Origin: Cololabis saira
Taxonomy: Eukaryota; Chordata; Actinopteri; Beloniformes; Belonidae
Assembly: GCF_033807715.1 (NCBI RefSeq)
Contig: NC_084606.1
Span: forward strand, 40,550,650 to 40,614,649
Direction of reading: 5' to 3'
DNA length: 64,000 bases
The notes under the pieces: generated by a model
The model's input: the letters and a program-made list of their open reading frames with translations, nothing else
What the model was told of the DNA's origin: nothing
The model's database searches: none
Made by a program: the position numbers and the translations under genes
In this document: positions 28,397 to 39,000 of the stretch, piece by piece
How the letters are laid out: each line of letters starts with the position of its first letter
Position numbering within the stretch: the stretch's first letter is position 1

Positions 28397-28887
28397 CTGA
28401 GTAGCATTCCAGCTTTTCTTTCAACTCTTCATTTATGAGGTTTTTCTCCCTCAGATCCTCAAGAAGAGCACTAACATTTTTCTTTGCCCTTCGTTCCCGG
28501 AGCATGCTGTTTCTCTTCTCACGCTCCAGACTCTCCACTCTAGCCAGGGCTTCAAAAAGTCTGGCCTTTAACACGGTGGGAGAAGCAGGCAAAGCATAAT
28601 TGTGGTCCTGATGGGAAAAGGCATGGAAATGCGATAGAGGTTTTGATTTGACCAGAGCCTTGCTGCTCTTAAGAGTATGAAAAATATTACATGCAAATAC
28701 TCACAACATTACAATGAGGTTCAGCTTCAAGAAAAGGCTCAGGCAAGTCTACTGGAAGGCTTTCCTCTGCTTTCCTTGAAGTTGCGGTCTTCCTTGATGG
28801 TTCTTGCAAAAATGTAAGAATACAACATTTTAAAGAAATGTTTTGGCATCATAAAGTGTACTGTAATTTATTCCAAATGACGCATAC

Positions 28888-29118
28888 CTTTTGTAAATGA
28901 GATGGAAAGTTAAAGAAAGATGGTTTGACACCATGTCTCAACTGAACAATTTGCCCAGTTCGGTCGAAATCATTCGGCTTGAAATGCTCGCTGCATAGCA
29001 AGGACCTTTCGGTTGCCACAAAACCATCTCTTCTCACTGCAAGTTCCCACTGCCTCCTTAAAACGCTATCTTTGGGAAACCTTAAATGTATGAAAAGTAG
29101 TGAGAGACAGAGAGATGT
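28888..29118 (-). pseudogene. THAP-domain exon of the P element
   Basis: The acceptor TTTGTTTGTTGCAG precedes 29118 and the donor GTATGC follows 28888. It encodes the C-terminal two thirds of a THAP zinc finger: the conserved FPKD, the W in RRQWE, the C and H of LCSEHF, and a VKPSFFNFPSH that fits the AVPTIF box. The first two zinc cysteines should lie on a missing upstream exon. Confidence 0.85.
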
Positions 29119-29245
29119 CTGCAACAAACAAACAAAATAATACTCAATTTATTAGCTATATTGGATGTTGTAATCCAATATAGCTAATTCACTAGCAAGG
29201 ACCACGCCATCAACGAGATACGTTTAATTGATTTATTGAGAGATG

Positions 29246-29345
29246 ATGGCGATCATGACGACGATGGCGATGACGATGGCGATGACGATGACGATGACGA
29301 TGGCGATGATGATGGCGATGACGATGATGATGGCAATGATGATCC
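29246..29345. repeat. (GATGAC/GATGGC)n microsatellite
   Basis: Irregular 3-, 6- and 12-base units of GAT, GAC and GGC downstream (minus strand) of the tyrosine-recombinase frame. Confidence 0.92.
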
Positions 29346-29425
29346 GAGGTTCGGTCAATGCGTTGTGGGGAAGCTGGTAGGGAATCCGCCGCAGCGCCCG
29401 GGCAACGACGGACCCCCAAAACCGA

Positions 29426-30011
29426 TTACTTAAGGAGATGAGACTGAGCGGTTCTGAGGTCGCTAAGATCGGAGCGAATGTAGCGATGATAGGTTCGGGA
29501 GGACCAACGGCCCATGAGCTGTATGAGGGGCTCTGGGATGCCGTTGCGGGAGGCTGAAGTGGCGGCTCCGATCCTAAAGGAGTGACCGGAGTAGTGCGTG
29601 GGAGAGATACCGGATAAGGAGAGTATCTGACGGAAGTGATGGTGAAACCAGAATCTGGTGACGACGTGTCCTGACTCGGACACGAAAAGAGGATCTGTCG
29701 AAGACGTGCTCTGTGATTTCCGGACAAGTAGTTGGCCAGGGTCTCGAAAGTATTCAGTGGTGATTGGTCTTTGAAGTAGAAGACTGGTGTTGGTGAACCT
29801 GATTGATTGGTCTTGGTTTGCTTCAGGTAGAAGACTATGATGTCGTCAGAGTAAAAAGACAGGTCGGAGATGCATGTGTAGCGGCATGGGTTGAAGTGGA
29901 TGGTGGGCGCAGTGAATTCGGAGCATCTAAGGAAGCCATAAAAGGCAAGTAAGAACATGGCTTCAAGGCGACATGGGGGGTGGATACATGTTGCTAACAA
30001 ATTAGCAGTAA
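29426..30011 (-). pseudogene. Tyrosine recombinase of a DIRS/Crypton-like element, broken
   Basis: Minus-strand frames show FYGFLRCSEFTAPT (catalytic Arg box), then after a frameshift near 29700 SGHSFRIGAATSAS (H-x-x-R box), LMGRWSSRTYHRYIR (W and catalytic Tyr) and a short tail to the stop at 29426. All the main residues of the R..HxxR..W..Y active site are visible but lie in two frames. The N-terminal half is cut by the L1 starting at 30012. Without a neighbouring reverse transcriptase I cannot separate DIRS/Ngaro from Crypton. Confidence 0.78.
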
Positions 30012-30294
30012 GGGGGGACTTCCGGTTATGGCGCGCTGCTGAGCGGACGTGTGGCAGAAAGCTCCCATGTAAAATCCGTATAATAAAAATCAGTAAGCCT
30101 CCAGGACGTACTAAACAGTCACTTCTGATCGCTAGACGCAAGAAACAGCTGAAATCCCCGGGCGACCGCAAACTAAAACTTCAAACCCCACTAAATCATC
30201 AGGTGGCTCCGGTAGCCCATCGAAGCTACCTAGCTCCGCTGCTAGCAACGAGAACACAAGTAGTTCCGGTCAAATTCTGGACGCTATTCACACA

Positions 30295-31035
30295 ATGAAA
30301 GAAGACTTCGTGTCCAGGTTTGATGGGCTATTGGGCGCTATTCAGGGAGTGCAAGGGGAGTTAAAGGCATTGACTGGCCGAATGACTGAAGTAGAAGACA
30401 GAATTAGCACGAACGAGGACGACTTAGCATCTCTGAAAACACAGTCAACTAACATGAAAGCAGCTATGAAAGAACTAGCGCTAAAGGTGGATGACTTAGA
30501 GAATCAAGCACGCTGCTCGAATATGCGTTTGGTGGGTCTTCCCGAGTCAACAGAAGGACCCGATATGCGTGCTTATTTGGAAAAGTGGATTCCTGAAGTG
30601 CTTGGTGAAGACAACTTTCCTGGACCATTGTTGATAGAGCGGGCACACCGAGTCGGCAGGATTATCAACAGAGCCAGGAATCAACAAACCTCAGCGCGAC
30701 CCAGAGTGGTGGTCATGAAATTCCTGAACTTCGCTGTGGTTCGAGTGATGAGAGCAGCGAGGAGCAAAGGAAGGATCCTTGCCGGCAATAAGAGCGTCAT
30801 GTTTTTCCCCGATATGTCTGTGGAGCTGCTTAAGCGCAGAAAGGTGTTTGATGCTGCAAAGAGAGAGCTGGCTTCCCTCCCTATCCGTGAACTGCGCTAC
30901 GGAATAATTCATCCAGCCACCCTCCTGGGGAAATTCAGGGGAAAGCGGCACACTTTTGACACAGCACCTGATGCGGAGGCTTTTGTGAGAAAATTGAAGT
31001 ATGACGGAAACGAGGACACGCCGGGCGCTGATTGA
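30295..31035 (+). CDS. L1 ORF1 protein (RNA-binding, coiled coil and RRM)
   Basis: 246 residues. Residues about 1-85 form a heptad-rich coiled coil (IQGVQGELKALTGRMTEVED), used by ORF1p to trimerise. Residues about 85-180 fit the L1 RRM (NMRLVGLPE, then PLLIERAHRVGR and RPRVVVMKFLNF). The rest fits the C-terminal domain (FFPDMSVELLKRRKVFD, then LRYGIIHPATLLGKF). The protein binds L1 RNA to form the retrotransposition particle. The frame stays open upstream to about 30134 without an ATG. An N-terminal lysine-rich start appears in another frame at about 30085-30180, so the true N-terminus is probably frameshifted. Confidence 0.8.
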   Translation: MKEDFVSRFDGLLGAIQGVQGELKALTGRMTEVEDRISTNEDDLASLKTQSTNMKAAMKELALKVDDLENQARCSNMRLVGLPESTEGPDMRAYLEKWIPEVLGEDNFPGPLLIERAHRVGRIINRARNQQTSARPRVVVMKFLNFAVVRVMRAARSKGRILAGNKSVMFFPDMSVELLKRRKVFDAAKRELASLPIRELRYGIIHPATLLGKFRGKRHTFDTAPDAEAFVRKLKYDGNEDTPGAD

Positions 31036-32290
31036 TTTGTTTAACACGTTATAATATAGGTTACTGTTTTTTTTTTTTTCTGGACTGTTTTAACAATGCG
31101 GCTGCATTGCGAGCAGCCTGAGCTTTTCCTGGACTGTTAAGACTGTTAATTCGAGTCTATTGTTTTTGTTGTAAAATGGCTATATCTGATTTGCAATATA
31201 TATTAAGATTACTTTGAACATTTTGCATGGAGCTCTGTTGCGATTGCTGAGCATGTTGTTCCTCATCATGCCATCGTGGGTGGACCAGCCCGGCTCCATA
31301 GTCAGGCCCGGTTCAGGGGTCCATTGGAAGTGTGACTTGTATTCACGTTTTAAGGCACGTATTCTCTTTTTTCTTTGTTAAGTTTTCTTTTTGTTATATA
31401 CTCATGTCCATCCCATACGTACATTATAGTTACATGTCATGTCATCTGAACTTCAGTTTACTTCTTGGAATGTGAGAGGCTTAAATAAATTTGTCAAGCT
31501 TAAACAGGTATTCAGTAGGATTAGACAACTAAAAGCTCAGATAGTCTTTCTGCAGGAGAGTCATTTATCACCTGAGGATGTAGTGAAATTGAGGAGGAGA
31601 TGGTCAGGTCGAGTGTTTTCAGCTTCATTCAGTTCCCACTCACGTGGGGTGGCCACTCTGATACATACTTCGTTACCTTTTCACACATTTTTAGATTAAT
31701 TGAACATCAGACCCCTTGAAGACAACTTCTTGGCTGATCTGAACCTTGGCATAACCATTGAGGAACTGTCTGCAGCCACTAGGAAGATGAAAGGGGGAAA
31801 GACTCCAGGACCCGATGGGATCCCCATCGAAATTTATAAAGTATTTCCAGAAACATTACTGCCACCTGTACTTGAAATGTATAAGGAGTCCTTAGGCAAC
31901 GGGTCTCTCCCCCCCTCTCTAAATATGGCAGTGATTACACTTCTGTTAAAACCGGGTAAAACATCTACACTTTGTACATCATATAGACCAATATCACTTC
32001 TTAATAACGACCTCAAAATTCTTTGCAAAATATTAGCTAGATGGTTAGATACACTTCTTCCTCAAATGGTGCACTAGGATCAAAATGGCTTTGTTCAGGG
32101 ACGACAGGGATTTCATAATATACGACGAGTGCTTAACATTGTGTTTGAAAAGTCAGGCTGTGCGGACGCTGCTATCTTGTCATTGGATGCCGAGAAGGCC
32201 TTTGACAGAGTGAAGTGGCACTTCCTGTTTGAGTTACTACAAAGGTTTGGTATAAAGGGGGAATTTCTCAGTTGGATTAGACTACTTTAC

Positions 32291-32529
32291 TGTGGCAGAG
32301 TGGAGGAGCTGCAGCCACTCAGGCTGACGAGACACAGGTGTGGCCCGTCAACCTCTCCACCCTGCCAGCCTTATAAAGAGGACTGAGGAGTCTGCTGATG
32401 TTGGTCGGCTGGTGCTGTGAAGCACATGTGTCCTGTGTGTTGGGTGTTTGGCAAATAAAAGGGTTCTGCACTAAACTCCGTGTCCTCTCTATCCTGTCGG
32501 TCGGGCCCCGTGGCACTCGCCGTGCTACA
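32291..32529 (+). repeat. 5' LTR of the TRIM-like element
   Basis: It contains TATAAA (32372-32377) and AATAAA (32454-32459) in promoter-then-poly(A) order. Confidence 0.92.
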
Positions 32530-32539
32530 CTGGCGCCCA

Positions 32540-33283
32540 ATGTGGGGCCCGACGGGATGGAAGAAGGGAGGCACGGAGTGGGCCCTGGAGGCGCTGGCCC
32601 GAGCAATGGCAGACCTGGCAGCTGTGCTTCAGGGCCAGGGTGAGCGGCAGCTCGCGGCGCTGGAAGCGCTGCTGGCGCCGCAGCCGGCAGGCCGGGAGGC
32701 AGGGGCTGCGGGACCAGCGGAGCGACCCACTCCAGCGCCACGCCTGAGGTTCGCCACGGCGGTCCCGGAGGATGCGGTCCCGGAGGATGCGGTCCCGGAG
32801 GATGCGGTCCCGGAGGATGCGGTCCCGGAGGATGCGGTCCCGGAGGCGTCGGAGGCTGAGACTGAGGTCGGCGAGGCGGAGACAGACCAGCTGCTGGAGC
32901 AGTGCTGCGTCGGGGAGGGGGTGGTCCTGGACACACACCGGCCGCGGATGCCGTCTGGCCCGAGGACACCCTGGGCCCGGTCCCGAGAGCGGCTTTCTCG
33001 GCGGTTACGCCGAGGGCGACCTCCCGACCGTTCCCGCTGGTCGGCCCGTCGCCGAGGACGGCCTCCCGACGGGGCTCGGCGGCCGTCTGAACCAGGAAGG
33101 CCCGAGGGCGCAGACGGCGGTTCCGGGCTTCCTCTCCCGTTCCGAGGGGGGCGGACAGACCCCGGCGCGAGTTTGGCGTTGGGGGTGTGTGGCAGAGTGG
33201 AGGAGCTGCAGCCACTCAGGCTGACGAGACACAGGTGTGGCCCGTCAACCTCTCCACCCTGCCAGCCTTATAAAGAGGACTGA
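32540..33283 (+). CDS. Possible gag-like frame in the TRIM-like element
   Basis: An open frame that overlaps the primer site and runs into the 3' LTR. It starts MWGPTGWKKGG, then has a predicted helix ALEALARAMADLAAVLQGQG, an acidic five- to sixfold VPEDA repeat (from a 15-bp tandem repeat at 32759-32847), and a long Arg/Pro-rich tail. No known domain is recognised. High GC content makes chance openness likely, and a second frame is also open. Confidence 0.3.
   Translation: MWGPTGWKKGGTEWALEALARAMADLAAVLQGQGERQLAALEALLAPQPAGREAGAAGPAERPTPAPRLRFATAVPEDAVPEDAVPEDAVPEDAVPEDAVPEASEAETEVGEAETDQLLEQCCVGEGVVLDTHRPRMPSGPRTPWARSRERLSRRLRRGRPPDRSRWSARRRGRPPDGARRPSEPGRPEGADGGSGLPLPFRGGRTDPGASLALGVCGRVEELQPLRLTRHRCGPSTSPPCQPYKED
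32759..32847. repeat. 15-bp tandem repeat
   Basis: GCGGTCCCGGAGGAT is repeated five times plus a partial sixth copy. Confidence 0.95.
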
Positions 33284-33433
33284 GGAGTCTGCTGATGTTG
33301 GTCGGCTGGTGCTGTGAAGCACATGTGTTCTGTGTGTTGGGTGTTTGGCAAATAAAAGGGTTCTGCGGAGAAAAGGGTTCTCCGTGTCCTCTCTATCCTG
33401 TCGGTCGGGCCCCGTGGCACTCGCCGTGCTACA
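33188..33433 (+). repeat. 3' LTR of the TRIM-like element
   Basis: It matches the 5' LTR except for a short change after the AATAAA signal, where GGGTTCTGCACTAAACTCCG is replaced by a duplicated AAAAGGGTTCT. Confidence 0.92.
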
Positions 33434-35258
33434 TTTACGTTAACCCTCAAGCTGTAGTTTTAACAAATGGACTGTCTTCAGCACCCTTTAGGTTGTACAG
33501 GGGCAGAAGACAAGCTTGTCCCTTGTCTCCTCTGTTATTTACCTTGGCTATTGAGCCACTTGCCATGGCAATTCGAAATCATACTGCTTTTACCGGCATA
33601 AGGATACATGGAACATCGTATAGCCCTATATGCTGATGATGTAATCTTGTTTTGCTTTACTTTGAAACAGACACTACCAACTTTACTAGACATATCTAAC
33701 TATTTTGGCACTTTTGCAGGATACAAAATAAATTACTCCAAATCTGTAATATTATTAATGGATGAAAAGGATCGACTAAACCCTCCAATTCGTACTCCTT
33801 TCACGGTTTCACACAATGGTTTCACATACCTGGGTGTTAATGTTGCTCCCACCACCGACAAAATTGTTCCTAATAACTACAATACTTTAACAGATAAGAT
33901 CACCCAACTTATAAATAGATGGAATCATTTGCCCATTTCAATGATCGGGTGAATAAATGTATTGAAGATGTCAATTTTACCTAAATTTATGTATCTGTTC
34001 CAATCTATCCCACTCGCTCCTCCATCCTCATTCTTTAATTCACTTAGAAAGCTTTTTTCTAACTTTGTTTGGAACAATAAGCGCCCCAGGCTTAAGCTCT
34101 CGCTACTATACTTGCCATATGAGAGAGGTGGTTTACAATTACCAAATCTTGAGTGGTACTACTGGGCTGCTCAAATCAGGGCAGGAATGTTTTATTTTGA
34201 GAGAAACCACCCCCCAGCCTGGGTTTCAATAGAAGCACATTCAATTAACATTCCTTTAAACTTATATGTATATTCTGCCAACAAACAAGAACTACTCAAA
34301 CATACTAAAAATCCTTTCCTCAGAAAAACAGTACTAATCTGGCATAATGCTCTTGCATATCTGGGAGAAACAACTAAACTGTCTCAATTTTCTTTTTTGG
34401 TAATAACGAATTCCAGCCCGGTAGAGCAGATCTAGGTTTTAAAATCTGGGCTTCCCAGGGTATAGCCAAGATAGCTGACCTCTATAATGAAAACGCGATT
34501 TTAATGTCATTTGAGGAGCTCAAATCGAAATATGGGATTCCTGCAAAACATTTTTTTTAAATATCTTCAACTTAGAAGCTTTATCCTTTCCAAACAGAGT
34601 AATAATTTGAATCTTCCTCCCCTATCCACATTAGAGGACTACTCTTTGAGGTTTTTACATTCTAGAGGGCAGGTTTCCTTATTTTATAAGCTTTTTGTAA
34701 GCAACTCTAAAGAGTCATCACAACGCTTGTTTAAAGCATGGAGAATAGACTTGCAGGGAGATTTAACAGAGGAGGCATGTTCTCTAGCTCAGACTCAATC
34801 CATGCTCAATCCATCCTTGCTAAGCCGAATCACAGGTGAAGAGATGCCACTCAGTCCTAAAATGTGTCTACTAAATCTCTATCCAGAGGACTTCACTACC
34901 TCCAAAAAAATTAGATCTCTTCTGAATATTTGTTTTCTAGAAGCCAAACGTTGTATAGCTTGCTCGTGGAAATCAGATACACCCTGTGCCACATCCCAGT
35001 GGTTGAAGGGAATTACTTTTTGCTTAGCTTTGGAGAGGATAAGCTACACAATAAAGAACAGACTTGACAAGTTTTTGGAAATTTGGACCACATTCTATAA
35101 CTTCCTTCAGAATAACAATATAGAAGTTGACGGATGGAAGGGTGATAAGATGGATTGAGGCTCAGTTTTTTTTTCTTTTCTCTTTTTTTTCTTTTTAATC
35201 TAATTTGATTTAATGAAGTAATGATTAATTTATTTTATTTAATATTTTTATTGATTTC

Positions 35259-36011
35259 ATTCTGCTTTCTTCCTTTAAACAATGTAATTAGTCAATGTAA
35301 TCCTACGGGCTGTATACTGTGTCACAAACAACTGGATTCTACACTTATCACTCTTCATTACAGATCTGTTTTTTTTTTTTTTTCTTTATTATTATGTGCC
35401 TTGTTTACAAAAAAAATAATGAAAGGAGTCACTCAAATCTACGGAATCAGAATTCTGACTTTAATCTCAGAATTCTGAGAAAAAAGTCAGAATTCTGAGA
35501 AAAAAGTCGAATTCTGAGAAAAAAGTCAGAATTCTGACTTTAATCTCAGAATTCTGAGAAAAAAGTCAGAATTCTGACTTTAATCTCAGAATTCTGAGAA
35601 AAAAGTCAGAATTCTGAGAAAAAAGTCAGAATTCTGACTTTTTTCTCAGAATTCTGACTTTTTTCTCAGAATTCTGACTTTTTTCTCAGAATTATTATTA
35701 TTTTTTTTAGTGGCCTAGAATTCTGACTTTTTTCTCAGAATTCTGAGATTAAAGTCAGAATTCTGACTTTTTTCTCAGAATTCTTTTTATTTTTTTTAAG
35801 TGGCCCTAATACTCTTCCGTAGATTTGAGTGACTCCTTTCATTATTTTTTTTTTGTAAACATTTATTTATTAAGAATTTTGTTCATATAACAGCCAATGC
35901 AGAACAAGACAACAAGGCACATAATAATAAAGAAAAAAAAAAAAGAAAAAAAAAACAGATCTGTAATTAAGAGTGATAAGTGTAGAATCCAGTTGTTTGT
36001 GAAAGAAAGCA
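35259..36011. repeat. Large inverted repeat of L1 3' ends around a palindromic minisatellite
   Basis: The left arm (35259-35455: L1 3' UTR, A-run, GAAAGGAGTCACTCAAATCT + ACGGAA) recurs in reverse at 35803-36011. Each arm has a deletion the other lacks: about 50 bases missing in the right arm, about 58 in the left. Between them lies the TCAGAATTCTGA repeat. Confidence 0.85.
35450..35790. repeat. TCAGAATTCTGA minisatellite
   Basis: About 15 units of TCAGAATTCTGAGAAAAAAG. The core is a perfect palindrome, and the AAAAAAG linker flips to TTTTTTC midway. Confidence 0.95.
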
Positions 36012-39000
36012 GAATCAACTATCGTACAAATCAACTATATAAACTCCTTCCTTCAATTTTCTGACGTTTTCAATAGCTTGCCTTAAAAAATCAGAAGGTA
36101 AAACAGTGTTTTCACAAAAATCCGCTTTTAGCTGTATCTCAGCCAGAAACAGTCATTTTCGACCTGAAACACAGGTAAGTTGTTTGGTGAGTCCAATAAT
36201 GAAATGAGTCACTCAAATCAACTATATATACTCCTTCCTTCAATTTTCTGTCGTTTTCAATAGCTTGCCTTAAAAAATCAGAAGGTAAAACAGTGTTTTC
36301 ACAGAAATCCGCTTTTTAGCTATATCTCAGCCAGAAACGATGCCTTTTGCACATGTTTTCCCTGGCTTTACTTCAGCCAAATGAAAGAAAAGAGGAGAAA
36401 ATTGCACTTCAGCCAGGGTTAAAAAGCAGCAGAAATACTGCATTAAAATGCCTCCAACTTGTCTAAAATGACATTTAAAAATCTAAAAATGATCAAAATG
36501 GCTTAGCAATGATGGGGCCCTTCTTTTGCATATTTTTTGACCTGCTTTACTCCACCAGAATTCAAAATATCAGCAGAAAAGAGGGGGAAATTGCAGTGTC
36601 GTCTGCCCGGGAGAAGTTTCTTCTTTTGGCCACAAGATGGAGGCAGAGCTCCATGGATGAATTTAGCTGCACTCAGTTGGAACTTTGAAAACTTTCTAAG
36701 TGGTTTGGTGAGTCCAATAATGAAAGGAGTCATTCAGTAAATCAGTGTTTTCACAGAAATACGCTTTTTAGCTGTTTCTTACCAAGAAATGATCATTTTG
36801 AACCTGAAACACAGGTAAGTGGTTTGGTGAGTCCAATAATGAAAGGAGTCACTCAAATCAACGATATAGACTCCCTCCTTCAATTCTCTGACGTTTTCAA
36901 TAGCTTGCCTTAAAAAATCAGAAGGTAAAACAGTGTTTTCACAAAAATACGCTTTTTAGCTGTTTCTTACCGAGAAATTATCATTTTGAACCTGAAACAC
37001 AGGTAAGTTGTTTGGTGAGTCCAATAATGAAAGGAGTCACTCAAATCAACTATATAGACTCCCTCCTTCAATTTTCTGACGTTTTCAATAGCTTGCCTTA
37101 AAAATCAGAAGGTAAAACAGTGTTATCACAGAAATCCGCTTTTTGGCTGTTTCTCAGCGAGAAACAGTTATTTTGAACCTGAAACACAGGTCTGTGCCCA
37201 TTACCGGGAGCGCATCACTGCGCCGTGCTGCGCCGTGCTGCGCCGTGCTGTGGACAAAATGAGGTACTGCACATTCGCCTAAAAGGCAGAATGACAGCAT
37301 TAAAATGTCTCCAACTGCTCTGAAATAAAGTGTAAAAATCTGAAAATAAACACAATTCCTTCACAAAAATGGGCTTTGTCTTTTGAGCATTTTTTGCCTT
37401 CATTTGCTTCAGCCAAATTAGAAACATGAGAAGAAAAGAGTGGAAAATCACACTCCAGACTCAGCCAAAAAAAGCAGCCGAAATGCTGCATTAAAATTGC
37501 TCAAACTTGACTAAAATCACAATCTAAAAATCTAAAAATGATCAAAATGGCTTAGCAATGATGCGGCCTGCCTTTTGCACATGTTTTCCCTGGCTTTACT
37601 TCAGCCAAATGAAAGAAAAGAGGAGAAAATTGCACTTCAGCCAGGGTTAAAAAGCAGCAGAAATACTGCATTAAAATGCCTCCAACTTGTCTAAAATGAC
37701 ATTTAAAAATCTAAAAATGATCAAAATGGCTTAGCAATGATGGGGCCCTCCTTTTGCATATTTTTTGACCTGCTTTACTCCACCAGAATTCAAAATATCA
37801 GCGGAAAAGAGGGGGAAATTGCAGTGTCGTCTGCCCGGGAGAAGTTTCTTCTTTTGGCCACAAGATGGAGGCAGAGCTCCATGGATGAATTTAGCTGCAC
37901 TCAGTTGGAACTTTGAAAACTTTCTAAGTGGTTTGGTGAGTCCAATAATGAAAGGAGTCACTCTTTCAATAGCTTGCCTTAAAAAATCAGAAGGTAAAAC
38001 AGTGTTTTCACAGAAATACGCTTTTTAGCTGTTTCTTACCAAGAAATTATCATTTTGAACCTGAAACACAGGTAAGTGGTTTGGTGAGTCCAATAATGAA
38101 AGGAGTCACTCAAATCAACGACTCCCTCCTTCAATTCTCTGACGTTTTCAATAGCTTGCCTTAAAAATCAGAAGGTAAAACAGTGTTATCACAGAAATCC
38201 GCTTTTTTTGGCTGTTTCTCAGCGAGAAACAGTTATTTTGAACCTGAAGCACAGGTCTGTCCCCCCCATCTGCCCATTACCGGGAGAGCGCATCACTGGG
38301 CCGTGCTGTGGACAAAATGAGGTACTGCACATTCGCCTAAAAGGAAGAATGACAGCATTAAAATGTCTCCAACTACTCTGAAATAAAGTGTAAAAATCTG
38401 AAAATAAACACAATTCCTTCACAAAAATGGGCTTTGTCTTTTGAGAATTTTTTGCCTTCATTTGCTTCAGCCAAATTAGAAGCATGAGAAGAAAAGAGGG
38501 GAAAATCTCACTCCAGACTCAGCCAAAAAAAGCACCCGAAATGCCGCATTAAAATTGCTCAAACTTGACTAAAATCCCAATCTAAAAATCTAAAAATGAT
38601 CAAAATGGCTTAGCAATGATGCGGCCTGCCTTTTGCACATGTTTTCCCTGGCTTTACTTCAGCCAAATGAAAGAAAAGAGGAGAAAATTGCACTTCAGCC
38701 AGGGATAAAAAGCAGCAGAAATACGGCATTAAAATGCCTCCAACTTGTCTAAAATGACATTTAAAAATCTAAAAATGATCAAAATGGCTTAGCAATGATG
38801 GGGCCCTCCTTTTGCATATTTTTTGACTGGCTTTACTCCACCAGAATACAAAATATCAGCAGAAAAGAGGGGGAAATGCAGTGTCGTCTGCCCGGGAGAA
38901 GTTTCTTCTTTTGGCCACAAGATGGAGGCAGAGCTTCATGGATGAATTTAGCTGCACTCAGTTGGAACTTTGAAAACTTTCTAAGTGGTTTGGTGAGTCC

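Larger units (their letters stand above)
32291..33433 (+). mobile_element. TRIM-like non-autonomous LTR retrotransposon, complete
   Basis: LTRs at 32291-32529 (239 bp) and 33188-33433 (246 bp) begin TGTGGCAG and end CTACA. The 5-bp target duplication TTTAC is at 32286-32290 and 33434-33438. The primer site TGGCGCCCAATGTGGGGC (32531-32548) differs by one base from the tRNA-Lys1,2 site. There is no protease, reverse transcriptase or integrase. The 658-bp GC-rich interior is a possible gag remnant. It must have moved using enzymes from another element. Confidence 0.93.
31439..35158 (+). pseudogene. L1 ORF2 (endonuclease and reverse transcriptase), broken
   Basis: The N-terminus carries the endonuclease start (TSWNVRGLNKF, QIVFLQESHL), then a stop at 31697. 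The rest of the endonuclease is deleted and the frame resumes with the RT region (GKTPGPDGIPIEIYK, SYRPISLLNND). A TAG lies at 32075-32077, then QNGFVQGRQG and AILSLDAEKAFDRVKWHF. After the TRIM insertion come RRQACPLSPLLFTLAIEPLA and the LYADDV active-site box (about 33625-33645). C-terminal segments run to 35158 through two further breaks. It cannot encode a working enzyme. Confidence 0.87.
30012..35412 (+). mobile_element. L1-clade LINE, nearly full length, split by a TRIM element
   Basis: The 5' end GGGGGGACTTCCGG matches that of the L1 at 8026. ORF1 is open; ORF2 has a large deletion in the endonuclease, an internal stop, the LTR-element insertion at 32291-33433 and later frameshifts. 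The 3' UTR ends in TTTACAAAAAAAA, joined directly to satellite sequence (TAATGAAAGGAGTCACTC). No TSD is visible because the left flank is the recombinase element and the right flank the satellite. Confidence 0.88.
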
